Made by a program: the position numbers and the translations under genes. Positions 16,101 to 25,218 of a DNA stretch of 64,000 bases are shown in pieces. This DNA comes from Gluconobacter japonicus (GTDB lineage: Bacteria > Pseudomonadota > Alphaproteobacteria > Acetobacterales > Acetobacteraceae), in NCBI RefSeq assembly GCF_002723975.1, contig NZ_BEWO01000003.1, positions 62,001-126,000 of the forward strand, read 5' to 3'. Position 1 is the stretch's first letter; the number at the start of each line of letters is the position of its first letter. The notes under the pieces were generated by a model. The model worked only from the letters and a program-made list of their open reading frames with translations. It made no database searches and was not told where the DNA came from.

Positions 16101-18572
16101 TCAGTTCGCGGCTGCGCCCTGCTGTCCGTCAATCGTGTAGGCGATGATATAGTCACCGCTGCGGGTGCCAAGCCCCCCATGACCACCAGCGGCGATCACA
16201 ACATATTGCTTCCCGCCCATTTGATAGGACATCGGGGTTGCCTGTCCACCAGCCGGCAGACGGTCACGCCAGATCACCTTACCGGTCGAGACATCGAAGG
16301 CACGCAGGTAATCATCAGCCGTCGCACCCATGAAGGATACGCCACCCTTTGTGATCACACTGCCGCCGATGTTGTACATGCCGGTCGGGAGCGGAAGGTT
16401 GTTATGCGTCCGGAAAGGACCCGTGTCGCGCGTTGTGCCGACAGGATGCTGCCAGACGATCTTCTTCGTCACCAGATCAATCGCCGTCACCGTACCCCAG
16501 ACCGGGCCCTTGCAGGGGATCTGAAGCGGGTTCAGCCATGGGCTGGTGTAAGCAATGTAAGGTGTACCGTAGTCAGGAGAGACACTCAGAGCATCGCCCT
16601 TGGCTTCCGGCTTGTCACCCTTGCCGTCCCACTTCGGTAGAATACCGGAAGCTTCAGCATGGTTACGCTTTTCCAGACGGATCCGGAACGGCAGGTAGCT
16701 GGCGTTGGCGATCAGCAGCTTGCGCTGCGGGTCGATGGATGCACCCTGCCAGTCAACCACACCATAGAATGCCGGATAGACGATCGTCGTCTTGCCAACA
16801 TGCGGCGGCGTGAACTGACCTTCGTAAGCGGACTGACGGAACTGGATGCGGCAGATCATCTGATCCAGCAGCGTCGCGCCCCACATGTCGCTTTCCTTCA
16901 GGTCAGGCGGCGTCAGGGACGGCAGACCAACAGCGAAAGGCTGCGTCGGCGTCACATGGTCGTCCGGTGCAACACCAGCGGTCGGAACAGGACGTTCCTC
17001 AACCGGGTAACCCGGAACCGGCTTGCCGGTACGACGATCCAGAACAAAGAACTCACCACGCTTCGTGCTCTGGACGAGAGCCGGAATGGATTCACCGTTC
17101 TGGCCAGGCAGGTCAACCATGGACGGACCGATCGGAAGATCCATGTCCCACAAGTCATGATGAACAGTCTGGAAGGTCCAGCGTCGCTCACCCGTCTCAA
17201 TGTCGAGAGCAATGGTTGCGCTGGAGGTTGCATCGTCGAACGGACGACGTGTGCCACCCCAGTTATCCGGCGGAGAGTTACCCGTCGGGATATACAGCAG
17301 GCCGAGGTCCGGATCTGCCGTGTAAACGCCCCAGGCATTTGGGGTGTCACGCGTCAGTTCGTCGTTCGGGCCGGGCTTCCAGTTTTCCGGGTTGTGTCCA
17401 GCGTCCCAGGCCCACTCGATTTCACCGGAAATCGGGTTGAACGCACGGATCGCACCGGACGGTTCGAAGTTCGCTTGGTTATCGAAGATCCAGCCACCGA
17501 GAACCACACGATCCTTCACCACCAGCGGCGGAGACGTCACGAAGTGAAAGCCATGCGGCACATGACCGAGATACTGGCGCAGGGAGATGAAACCATGCTC
17601 GCCGAAGTCTTCACAGGGCTTGCCCGTTTCCGCATCGACAGCAAGGAGACGAACGTCACCAACCGGGGAGAAAATACGCTTCTGGCAGGCTTTGGAGCCA
17701 TCAGGAGCCGTATAGTCGTCCGGAGCCTTGTAGTAGGAAACACCACGGCAAGCGAGATAGACGTTGGCCGCCAGATCTTCAGCCGCAGGCTTCGGATCGA
17801 ACTTCCACTTCACCTTGCCGGTTGCAGCATCAAGGGCCATGACCCAGTTATGCGGCGTGCAGAGATACAGGGTGTCATCGACCTTGATCGGCGTGACTTC
17901 GAGGTTGAACTCATGTCCCTGATCTGGACCAGCGACAGTGCCTTCGTCAGCCTTCTGGACATCACCTGTACGGGTCACCCAGGCACGCTTCAGATTGCTG
18001 ATATTGGCCGGTGTGATCTGACCCAGCGGGCTATAGCGATCACCGCCAACCGTACGACCATAGGCCGGCCAGTCGGACGCAGGCGTTCCCTTGCTCGTCT
18101 CATCGACCTGATTGGCAGCCGCCATACGGTCAGCCGGAAGAGTGCCGTCAATGGAATAGGACGTGAAGCAGCTTGCAACCAGAGCCACAACGGCAATAGC
18201 AGCAGAACCAACGAGTTCACGCTTGTCAGACATCCAGGATGCGCCCGAACGCCAGACCCACGGCAGCATCATCCAGCAGGCAATGCCGATCAGCGTGAAC
18301 AGACGGACTTCAAGGCCCCAGATGTTGAAACCGACTTCAATGACGGACCAGATCGTCGCAACCAGCAGCAGGCCTGCGAAAATGCGTCCTGCCTGAGCCG
18401 GGTTCTTCAGGCCAACGACCGCTGCCACAAGCATGACAACGCCCATCAGCGCGTAGAACCAGGACCCACCAAGTACGAGCAGGTAACCGCCCCCACCCAG
18501 CAGGAAAAGCCCGACAAGTGCGAGCAGAATAGAGGTTACTGGCGAGAGCACCCTCTGGAGAGAAGAAGACAT
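16101..18572 (-). CDS. membrane-bound PQQ-dependent dehydrogenase (glucose/quinate/shikimate family)
   Basis: This quinoprotein oxidises a sugar, polyol or cyclic alcohol in the periplasm and passes electrons to ubiquinone. Five transmembrane helices lie in the first 140 residues. An eight-bladed propeller follows, with WPAYGRTVGGDRYSPL, CRGVSYY, NWGGTRRP, the catalytic-region motif TVHHDLWDMDLP, and the final LPAGGQATPMSY. The start is set at the ATG at 18572 (823 aa), which follows AGAGG; a GTG at 18605 is a worse choice. It differs from the classical glucose dehydrogenase pattern at many conserved positions, so I do not call it gcd. The substrate is unknown. Confidence 0.88.
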   Translation of the reverse strand: MSSSLQRVLSPVTSILLALVGLFLLGGGGYLLVLGGSWFYALMGVVMLVAAVVGLKNPAQAGRIFAGLLLVATIWSVIEVGFNIWGLEVRLFTLIGIACWMMLPWVWRSGASWMSDKRELVGSAAIAVVALVASCFTSYSIDGTLPADRMAAANQVDETSKGTPASDWPAYGRTVGGDRYSPLGQITPANISNLKRAWVTRTGDVQKADEGTVAGPDQGHEFNLEVTPIKVDDTLYLCTPHNWVMALDAATGKVKWKFDPKPAAEDLAANVYLACRGVSYYKAPDDYTAPDGSKACQKRIFSPVGDVRLLAVDAETGKPCEDFGEHGFISLRQYLGHVPHGFHFVTSPPLVVKDRVVLGGWIFDNQANFEPSGAIRAFNPISGEIEWAWDAGHNPENWKPGPNDELTRDTPNAWGVYTADPDLGLLYIPTGNSPPDNWGGTRRPFDDATSSATIALDIETGERRWTFQTVHHDLWDMDLPIGPSMVDLPGQNGESIPALVQSTKRGEFFVLDRRTGKPVPGYPVEERPVPTAGVAPDDHVTPTQPFAVGLPSLTPPDLKESDMWGATLLDQMICRIQFRQSAYEGQFTPPHVGKTTIVYPAFYGVVDWQGASIDPQRKLLIANASYLPFRIRLEKRNHAEASGILPKWDGKGDKPEAKGDALSVSPDYGTPYIAYTSPWLNPLQIPCKGPVWGTVTAIDLVTKKIVWQHPVGTTRDTGPFRTHNNLPLPTGMYNIGGSVITKGGVSFMGATADDYLRAFDVSTGKVIWRDRLPAGGQATPMSYQMGGKQYVVIAAGGHGGLGTRSGDYIIAYTIDGQQGAAAN

Positions 18573-18979
18573 GACACCTCTGTTCTTCTGAAAATGGAAA
18601 ACCACTTCTTCTGAAATAGTTTGTCTCTCTTAATTGTTCTGGAGGCAGGATATGGTCCGTGCCCCAAATAGCTTTGCGAGCGAGGAAAACTGGCTCGCAG
18701 GCTTGCGCCTGCTGACCGGATGATTGCCGTGAAAAGCTTTTTTCTCATCCATGAACCCATCCCCCTGCTCAAAGCGTTTCGTAAGAAAAGTGAGAGCCTT
18801 CACAGATTTGGAACCTCCTGGGGAAGCAACAGCATCTGGTCCGGCTTACGCTCTCGTTGCCTTGTTCCCGCTGGGACAGTCCGGGGGCTATCCTCAATCA
18901 CGCAACTTTCACCCGAATGTGACTGCATCCCTCGCACCTGTCGCAGTTTTGGGACAGTTGGGCACGTTGGAGGCTCATC
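18573..18979. promoter_or_regulatory. 407-base divergent control region
   Basis: This gap separates the PQQ dehydrogenase gene from the divergent GAF/Fis regulator gene. It holds a perfect seven-base inverted repeat TGCGAGC/GCTCGCA (18675-18681 and 18693-18699) and an overlapping hairpin GCAGGC-TTGC-GCCTGC (18697-18712). Closer to the regulator are two TGT-N-ACA elements, listed separately. No convincing small ORF was seen. Confidence 0.5.
18863..18956 (+). promoter_or_regulatory. two TGT-N10/12-ACA elements, possible AcoR-type binding sites
   Basis: TGT at 18863-18865 is followed by ten bases and ACA at 18876-18878. TGT at 18939-18941 is followed by twelve bases and ACA at 18954-18956. A TGT-(N10-12)-ACA arrangement is the recognition pattern described for AcoR-type activators, and the adjacent gene encodes a protein of that kind. 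Such short elements also occur by chance, so the link is tentative. Confidence 0.4.
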
Positions 18980-19885
18980 ATGAACAGAATGACTCCACAG
19001 CCCGGCCTTTCCGACTCATGGGATCGTTGTTCGACCAATTATAACCTCGACCCTGCAGAACGTTGGGAAACACGCCTTCTCAGCGCGCCTGAACTCCGCT
19101 TCATCAGCAATCGAACCCGCCTGCTGATCCAGCACGCCCTGCCGGAAATGGAGCGCCTGCACTCGCTGGTCATGGCGCTCGGTTTCACCGTCATGCTGGC
19201 GGATGCCAATGGTGTCGTGCTGTCCCGGCAGACAAGTCGGGATGATCTGACGGGCTGCCGTCGCTGGGGCTTTCAGGCCGGAGCTCTGTGGGACGAGGAA
19301 AATGCCGGGACAAACAGCATCGGCACCTGCCTGCAGGAGAAAAGGCCGGTCATGGTGTTACAAAGCCAGCACTGGCGTCTGTGCTTCCGCAATCTGACTG
19401 GAATTGCCTCTCCGCTCTACAATGCCAATGGCAAGCTGGCTGGTGTCCTGAATATCTGCTCGTTTGCAGGTAATGACATCATGCCATTCTCAGGCCTTCT
19501 GATGGAAACCATGATCACCACGGCTCGTCAGATCGAAGAGAAACTCTTCCGGGAGTTTTTCCCGAACGACACCATCATTACGCTCGGCCTTGCCACAGAA
19601 AGCTCCACGCCCCTTGTGGCCCTGGACCGGGACGGACATGTTCGGGGTGCCACACATTCCAGTCGTGTGCGAATGCATTGGCCAGAAGGGGAACTGGAAC
19701 ATCTGCCCGCTCTTATGAGCTTCCTGGACTCAGAAGATGAACTCAGCTTCCGTAAAGCAGAGGTCCACGTCATCCGTTCCGCGTTAGCAACCACACAAGG
19801 CAATATCAGTGCTGCCGCACGCACACTGGGGATCAGCCGCTCAACCCTTCACCGCAAGATCAGAGCTCTCAACCTGATGCTCTGA
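18980..19885 (+). CDS. GAF domain / Fis-type HTH regulator lacking an AAA+ domain
   Basis: This 301 aa protein has a helical N-terminus, a GAF-like sensor domain (about 55-190, with the ENAGTNSIGTCLQEKRPVMV stretch seen in AcoR and DhaR activators), a linker, and a C-terminal Fis-type HTH (GNISAAARTLGISRSTLHRKIRAL). The sigma-54-contacting ATPase domain is absent, including the GAFTGA and Walker motifs. It therefore cannot work as a normal sigma-54 enhancer-binding protein and is more likely a simple DNA-binding regulator. The ATG follows GGAGG by seven bases. Divergence from the PQQ dehydrogenase gene suggests that gene as its target. Confidence 0.85.
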   Translation: MNRMTPQPGLSDSWDRCSTNYNLDPAERWETRLLSAPELRFISNRTRLLIQHALPEMERLHSLVMALGFTVMLADANGVVLSRQTSRDDLTGCRRWGFQAGALWDEENAGTNSIGTCLQEKRPVMVLQSQHWRLCFRNLTGIASPLYNANGKLAGVLNICSFAGNDIMPFSGLLMETMITTARQIEEKLFREFFPNDTIITLGLATESSTPLVALDRDGHVRGATHSSRVRMHWPEGELEHLPALMSFLDSEDELSFRKAEVHVIRSALATTQGNISAAARTLGISRSTLHRKIRALNLML

Positions 19886-19896
19886 TCTTTCCGGCT

Positions 19897-20256
19897 TCAG
19901 GCCGCAAACGTCTCTTCATAATCTGCGGGGCGGAACCCGATACGCAGAACCGTTCCGTCGCGTGTCAGAACTGGACGCTTGATCATGGAAGGTTGTGCCA
20001 GCATCAGGGCAACAGCGCGTTCTTCCGTCAGATCGTCCTTTTGTTCAGGAGACAGTTTACGGAACGTCGTGCCAGCCTTGTTGAGCAGACTGGTCCAGCC
20101 AACCTGAGAGATCCAGGCGTTCAGGATGTCTTCCGAAATCCCTTCCTTTTTATAGTCATTGAAAGTGTACGGAATAGCCCGCTCTTCCAACCATGCGCGC
20201 GCCTTCTTCATGGTATCGCAGGCCTTGATGCCATATAGCACGACGGATGAGGTCAT
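19897..20256 (-). CDS. ArsC/Spx-superfamily protein, YffB type
   Basis: This 119 aa thioredoxin-fold protein has VVLYGIKACDTMKKARAWLEE at its N-terminus. It has a single cysteine with Asp-Thr following, as in YffB, rather than a CxxC pair. The C-terminal half has PSMIKRPVL, the cis-Pro/Arg block of the ArsC family. Its function is not established; YffB may be a glutathione-dependent thiol reductase. The start is placed at the ATG at 20256, preceded by GGAAAG. The longer frame upstream adds a polar tail with no domain character. Confidence 0.85.
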   Translation of the reverse strand: MTSSVVLYGIKACDTMKKARAWLEERAIPYTFNDYKKEGISEDILNAWISQVGWTSLLNKAGTTFRKLSPEQKDDLTEERAVALMLAQPSMIKRPVLTRDGTVLRIGFRPADYEETFAA

Positions 20257-20381
20257 TCCGGATCTTTCCCTAAGACTATTCAACTCACATTCTAGTGGCT
20301 CCGACTGACCCTGACCAGAACGGGCGTTCAGGGGAACCATGACTTCTCTTTCCGGCACGTCTTTTTACCAAGGTTTCCGTC

Positions 20382-21224
20382 ATGAAGCGCCGAAATGTCA
20401 TCTTCAACGGAGTTGTGGCGATAACAGCCCTGTCGGTCGTGCCCACTGCCATGGCTCAGTCCTTGCAAGCTGTTCTGACAACGCCACCTCCCCTGATCTG
20501 TGCCCATCGAGGCTGGACTGATCCATCGGAAACCGAAAATAGCCTGAGCCAGATGCGCCGCACACGTCAGGTCGGCCCGTTCATGATGGAAATTGATCTG
20601 GCGAAGGATGCCAGTGGCCGAATTGTCCTGCTACACGACCAGAACGTGGATCGCACCACAACGGGACATGGTCCTCTTGCGGCACTCAACCCGGCAGATG
20701 TTCACAAACTGCTCCTGAAAAACGCCTCTGGTCCAACACAGGAGCAAATTCCAGCCTATGATGCTGTGCTTGACTGGGCCGGCAGAACGCCAGACGTCCT
20801 TCTGATGTTGGATATCAAAGATGTTCCTCCTGCTGATGCTCTGAAACCTGTCCGGCGCCAGCACCTTTCAGACCGGGTGGTCGTTCTCACATTTCAGGAG
20901 AAGCAGGCCCGCGAGGCCTTCAAAGCTGATCCGGATGCCTTGATCTCCGTGCTGGTCACAACACCAGATGACCTCGCAACTTACCGCCAAATTGCAGGAC
21001 ACCGCCGGTTCGCAGCTTATATTCCAAAGACCTCAAAACCGTCTTTATTCAGAATAGCGCATCAGGCCGGAGCCATCATCATAACGGATCTTCTGGGACC
21101 AACTGCCGTGACAGACATCATGTCCCCAGAAGAGGGCGCACAGCATGCACGGTCCCTGCCCATTGATATTCTGGTGACCAACACTCCGCTCCAGCTTCAG
21201 GCAGCCCTTAGAAAACATCCCTGA
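20382..21224 (+). CDS. secreted glycerophosphodiester phosphodiesterase
   Basis: This 280 aa protein has a signal peptide (NVIFNGVVAITALSVVPTAMAQ). The GDPD catalytic pattern follows: ICAHRGW with the first catalytic His, ETENS, MMEIDLAKD with metal-binding Glu-Asp, and LLHDQNVDRTTTG with the second catalytic His. It should hydrolyse deacylated phospholipid headgroups in the periplasm to glycerol-3-phosphate. It stands alone, divergent from the YffB-like gene and convergent with cutC. Confidence 0.88.
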   Translation: MKRRNVIFNGVVAITALSVVPTAMAQSLQAVLTTPPPLICAHRGWTDPSETENSLSQMRRTRQVGPFMMEIDLAKDASGRIVLLHDQNVDRTTTGHGPLAALNPADVHKLLLKNASGPTQEQIPAYDAVLDWAGRTPDVLLMLDIKDVPPADALKPVRRQHLSDRVVVLTFQEKQAREAFKADPDALISVLVTTPDDLATYRQIAGHRRFAAYIPKTSKPSLFRIAHQAGAIIITDLLGPTAVTDIMSPEEGAQHARSLPIDILVTNTPLQLQAALRKHP

Positions 21225-21229
21225 GCGCA

Positions 21230-21964
21230 TTATGCCACAGGAAGCTCTGCATCCTCCGCCAGAATAGCCAGCATTTGGTCAATGATCTTACCGCTGGTTC
21301 TTGACGCAAGACGCCCGAACCCCAGTTCCCAGACGCGGCAGGCCTGACCCACCGATGGCCCCCGGCACGATGCATGGATGGCCGTGACGCCCGTTTCCTG
21401 AACCAGCTCCCGGACATTCCCGACACGCACACCGCTGCCCGCCATAATCTCAATACGGCCAGCCGAATGATTCACAATGTTCTTCAGAACAGACTGCCCC
21501 TTGGGCGCAATCACCGCCTGACCAGACGTCAGAATACGCTCGAACCCCAGATCGACTGCCTGATCAACTGCCGTCAGTGGATTGGGTGTAAGATCGAAAA
21601 CGCGATGAAGTGTTCGTCCCATGCCGCCACATGCATCAGACAGCAGCTTCAACGTCTGCACATCAAGGATACGATCGCTCGTACATGCACCGAGAACGAC
21701 CCCTGCCAGACCTGCAGCACGAGCCGCATCAATATCCGCCAGCATCTGATCGATTTCTTCAGCGGTAAACACGAAGCCGCCCTCTCTCGGACGGATCATG
21801 GCATAGACCGGCACTGTGGACTGGCCTGCCAGACGCATCAGTCCCGCAGAAGGGGTCAGGCCACCGAGTGCCAGAGCAGAACAAAGTTCAATGCGCGTCA
21901 CTCCGGGACGCTGTGCCGTCCGCAGGCCGACGGCATCTTCAACACAGATTTCAAGCGTCGGCAT
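21230..21964 (-). CDS. cutC: CutC family protein
   Basis: This 244 aa TIM-barrel protein begins with LEICVEDAVGLRTAQRPGVTRIELCSALALGGLTPS, the characteristic CutC N-terminus, followed by VYAMIRPREGGFVFT and GVVLGACTSD. CutC was linked to copper homeostasis in E. coli, though a direct role in copper handling is disputed. It lies 47 bases after the stop of the lipase-like gene on the same strand and may be the last gene of a ggt-lipase-cutC transcript. Confidence 0.9.
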   Translation of the reverse strand: MPTLEICVEDAVGLRTAQRPGVTRIELCSALALGGLTPSAGLMRLAGQSTVPVYAMIRPREGGFVFTAEEIDQMLADIDAARAAGLAGVVLGACTSDRILDVQTLKLLSDACGGMGRTLHRVFDLTPNPLTAVDQAVDLGFERILTSGQAVIAPKGQSVLKNIVNHSAGRIEIMAGSGVRVGNVRELVQETGVTAIHASCRGPSVGQACRVWELGFGRLASRTSGKIIDQMLAILAEDAELPVA

Positions 21965-22011
21965 ACCCGTCTCCCTCCTCTGCGGCGAAAACGTTTATGC
22001 CGACAGAGTTC

Positions 22012-23319
22012 TCAGTTGTTCCAGCGAATTCCCGGCAGCGCCTTCTCCACTGTGGAAACGGGTTTGATCGTCCCGCAGTTTCCTTTCGGATGATGTCCTT
22101 TCAGAAGCGCCAATGCAAACGGAACGGAATCTTCAGCAGAACCGTTGACGGCACCGTTATGGGTCAACCCCGAATAGGTCTTCCACGTCACGTTCGTCCC
22201 GGCATCACACATGGCAGCAACGGCATTATACTGCTGGGCCACACCGGCTTCGTTGTCCGCAAGTCCCGTGCCAACAAACACCGGCATGGTCATGTGAGCA
22301 TCAGGGATCGTGAAGGCATCCTGAAAATCTGCCTCAAGCCGGGATGTATCCCCCGCATAGGCATTGTCTTCCGTAATATCGTGCGCTTCCGTATAGCGAA
22401 ACAGATCGCCAAGACAGGACTGACGGGCCTGATGCGACAGGTCCTTGCCCTTCTCCGTCATGTTCGCACGAACATCGACTTCCGGATGCAGGCTCTTGCG
22501 CGACCCTTCGACCGTGAGGATCCCGAACGCCGCAGCCATGTGAGGCGGCTCCACGTTCAGGCGCGGCAGAGGCGTGTGCTTCGGATGCTCAGGCAGCTTG
22601 AACTGCGTCACGACGCCGGTTGCCACAGTCCCAACCACATGCAGATCCGGCGCATATTGGGGAGCCAGCCAGGCCGTTCCGAGTGCTGCACCACCACCCT
22701 GTGACTGCCCCACCAGAATAATGCGGTTCTGAAGCGTCCCCTTGTACTGCGCCAGCGCAGCCCGCAGGCCATTCAGAACACTGTAGCCTTCCGGACGATA
22801 CATCAGATACGGATGCGGGCCCGGCGTTCCCAAACCCTGATAATCACTAGCGACGACCGCGAAACCAGCCTTCAGCCAGTGATCCAGATAGGCGCGGTCA
22901 CGCGACAGATAGCCTCTCCAGGAGGGCGCGCAGATATCCGCAATACCAGTTGTGCCGTGTTCCCATGCCACAACCGGCCATCCACCCTTCGACGGTGTTC
23001 CTTTTGGGAAAATGATCTGCCCGGAGACCGTCACTGAATCGGGCGCATTCACGCCACTGATGGACGTGTAGAGTGTCCGCACAGCCTTGGCGGCGTTTTC
23101 CGGCAACGGACGGTCTGTGATGTCCTGCGTGCGGATCATCTGACCAACCGTTGCAGGCATCTGCGCGGGAGGTGTGTAGAAATCACTAACCCCACCATCC
23201 CCAAGATCCCGGTCAACCTCGACAGCCACCTGCGGCTTTTCCGGCTGGGACGGTGTCGCACAGGCCGAGAGGGATAGAAGGGTTGCAGCGCAAAGCGCCG
23301 AACGGAGTGAAAGCTTCAT
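22012..23319 (-). CDS. lipoprotein alpha/beta hydrolase, secretory lipase-like
   Basis: This 435 aa protein has a lipoprotein signal ending LLSLSAC, so it should be membrane-attached and face outward. The hydrolase region has VAWEHGTTGIADICAPS, VVASDYQGLG and the nucleophile elbow VGQSQGGGAALG. MPVFVGTGLADNEAGV marks the Asp turn, and a late His occurs in SGLTHNGAV. This suits the LIP family of secreted triacylglycerol lipases and esterases. The start at the ATG at 23319 follows GGAGA. It begins 28 bases after the ggt stop, so they are co-transcribed. Confidence 0.78.
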   Translation of the reverse strand: MKLSLRSALCAATLLSLSACATPSQPEKPQVAVEVDRDLGDGGVSDFYTPPAQMPATVGQMIRTQDITDRPLPENAAKAVRTLYTSISGVNAPDSVTVSGQIIFPKGTPSKGGWPVVAWEHGTTGIADICAPSWRGYLSRDRAYLDHWLKAGFAVVASDYQGLGTPGPHPYLMYRPEGYSVLNGLRAALAQYKGTLQNRIILVGQSQGGGAALGTAWLAPQYAPDLHVVGTVATGVVTQFKLPEHPKHTPLPRLNVEPPHMAAAFGILTVEGSRKSLHPEVDVRANMTEKGKDLSHQARQSCLGDLFRYTEAHDITEDNAYAGDTSRLEADFQDAFTIPDAHMTMPVFVGTGLADNEAGVAQQYNAVAAMCDAGTNVTWKTYSGLTHNGAVNGSAEDSVPFALALLKGHHPKGNCGTIKPVSTVEKALPGIRWNN

Positions 23320-23347
23320 GAGTGTCTCCAGCAGATCGAGGCAGATA

Positions 23348-25105
23348 TTACTGACCGACGGCAACGCCGTCACGGTGCGGGTCGCCCCAGCCCTTGAGGC
23401 CCTCGGGGCTGATGGTAATGCCCTGAACGGCTGCGTTCATGACGTCGATTTTGGGGTGATGTCCCATGGCACTCAGCGCCGAGGCCAGCCCGGCAGCAGA
23501 CGTCCCCTGTTCAAGTTCCTCGGCATGGTTCTGGGCACCGATACGGGGCTGCTCGATCGCGGTACGGATATTCTGCCCCCAGGCGAGATACCCCACCAGC
23601 GTCTGCACAACGGAATCAATGATCCGCGCACCGCCCCCTGCCCCGACAATCACTTCAGGCTGACCGTTTTGTCCGAAGACGATCGTCGGCGACATCGTGG
23701 TGATGGGGCGCTTTCCCGGTGCTGCAATATTCGCGGCAGGATAGCCGTTCACAAAAGGATGGCTGGCAAAATTCGTAATGGCATTGTTCAGCACCACGCC
23801 ATCCACAACAATATCCGAACCGAAATTGAGGTTGATCGTCGTCGTGAAAGAGAGCGCATTGCCAGACGCATCACGGATGGAAAGATGCGTCGTGGCTGGT
23901 ACGGTCATCGGGTCGGAGGATGGCAGAAGCGCCAGCGTTCCCTTGAGCGTCCCTGCCGTCACACGATCCGCAGCCTGTCCCTTCGCGACCAGCGCTGCGC
24001 GGCCATCCAGATAAGACGGATCAAGAAGCGCAGCCGTATCGACACGAGTATAGTCCGGATCAGCGGCATATTTGCGCCGGTCAGCTTCAGCCAGACGGGA
24101 GGCTTCCAGAAGCAGATGCGCAGCTTCAACGCTGCCCGGCGCATACTGGCCAATCTTCAACCGATCCAGAATGGCCAGTTGCTGCAATACGGACAATCCA
24201 CCAGCAACTGGCAAAGCGGAAGAACAGATCCGACGATTGAACGCCGTCACGCACAACGGCGTGCGTTCATGAACCTTGTAAGCCTTCAGGTCTGCCGGGG
24301 TCAGTGTGCCGGGGTATGGGCCACTGGCCACCGCTGCTGACAGCTTTTTCGCAAAATCACCCGTGTAGAAATACTCGGCTCCCTGCCTGGCCACCTGCTC
24401 CAATGTTCCTGCCAGAGCTGCATTATGCAGAAGCGTCCCTTTCGGGAGAGGCTGCCCCTCTGCATCGAAATAGGCTGCAAACTGCGGTTCATGGGCCAGT
24501 TCAGGGCGCTCGGTCAGAACGAGATGGAGATAGCCTGCCAGCGGAAAACCATCACGAGCCGCAGCAATCGCAGGCTGGAACAGATCCGCCCATGGAAGCT
24601 TGCCGTAACGGTCATGCAGCAGGGCTAATGTCCGCAGTGTGCCAGGAACGCCAACGACACGCCCGCTCCGCTGAAGCTTGGCTTCCGGAATACGAACGCC
24701 ATTCTGGTCATGCATGAAATCACGCGGCATCCGCATCGGTGCGCTGGCCAGGCCATCAAAAAAACTCAGGCTCCCTGCACCCCGATCCCAATACAGGATG
24801 GTCGACCCTCCACCAAGGCCAGATGCCTGCGGTTCCACCACAGCCAGAACCATCTGTGCCGCAATGGCGGCATCCACAGCACTCCCCCCTTTCGCCAATA
24901 CATCCGAAGCCGCTCTGGACGCCATGGGATTGGCTGTCGCAGCCATGAATGTGCTGGCGACGGATGGCTGCGCGACAGAAGACACAGGCGGCAGATGATG
25001 CGCGCATGCACTCAGGCCCAGCGCGGTTGCTCCCAGCAGTCCCACAAGACCAGAGGTCCGGGCATAAACCTTTCTTTGGGAGAGAGCCGCACTTCTGATA
25101 CGCAT
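23348..25105 (-). CDS. ggt: gamma-glutamyltransferase (lipoprotein form)
   Basis: This autoprocessing N-terminal-nucleophile hydrolase cleaves or transfers the gamma-glutamyl group of glutathione in the periplasm. Near the N-terminus a lipobox-like LGLSAC precedes the mature protein. Family blocks include MASRAASDVLAKGGSAVDAAIA, VEPQASGLGGG, the processing site and catalytic Thr in PATTHLSIRD, and SPTIVF later on. The length is 585 aa from the ATG at 25105. A TTG at 25117 is also possible but leaves no room for a ribosome-binding site. Confidence 0.92.
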   Translation of the reverse strand: MRIRSAALSQRKVYARTSGLVGLLGATALGLSACAHHLPPVSSVAQPSVASTFMAATANPMASRAASDVLAKGGSAVDAAIAAQMVLAVVEPQASGLGGGSTILYWDRGAGSLSFFDGLASAPMRMPRDFMHDQNGVRIPEAKLQRSGRVVGVPGTLRTLALLHDRYGKLPWADLFQPAIAAARDGFPLAGYLHLVLTERPELAHEPQFAAYFDAEGQPLPKGTLLHNAALAGTLEQVARQGAEYFYTGDFAKKLSAAVASGPYPGTLTPADLKAYKVHERTPLCVTAFNRRICSSALPVAGGLSVLQQLAILDRLKIGQYAPGSVEAAHLLLEASRLAEADRRKYAADPDYTRVDTAALLDPSYLDGRAALVAKGQAADRVTAGTLKGTLALLPSSDPMTVPATTHLSIRDASGNALSFTTTINLNFGSDIVVDGVVLNNAITNFASHPFVNGYPAANIAAPGKRPITTMSPTIVFGQNGQPEVIVGAGGGARIIDSVVQTLVGYLAWGQNIRTAIEQPRIGAQNHAEELEQGTSAAGLASALSAMGHHPKIDVMNAAVQGITISPEGLKGWGDPHRDGVAVGQ

Positions 25106-25111
25106 GGACAC

Positions 25112-25215
25112 TATCAACCTTCAGTTTCTGGGAGGGGAATCTCTATCAAACCGTTACGGTCTTAGATCTTCCCGATAAATGCTGTTATAGTGCGATAATT
25201 ATCAACCTTCGGTTT
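25112..25215. repeat. three related boxes in the ggt/LysR divergent region
   Basis: TATCAACCTTCAGTTT (25112-25127) and TATCAACCTTCGGTTT (25200-25215) are a near-identical direct repeat 88 bases apart. A third relative, TATCAAACCGTTACGGT (25144-25160), lies between and is itself symmetric (ACCG-TTA-CGGT). Each shows AACC/GGTT-type dyad character expected of LysR-regulator boxes. They flank both divergent starts and probably bind the LysR protein encoded at 25219. Confidence 0.55.
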
Positions 25216-25218
25216 GCA

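Noticed and set aside
16101-18572. Naming the PQQ dehydrogenase gcd
   Set aside because: The family is right but many positions conserved in classical glucose dehydrogenase differ, and acetic acid bacteria carry several paralogs with other substrates.
16659-18614. 651-codon open frame antisense to the PQQ dehydrogenase
   Set aside because: It lies wholly opposite a well-supported gene, has no recognisable domain, and its composition (Arg-, Thr-, His-rich) is that of a codon-bias shadow.
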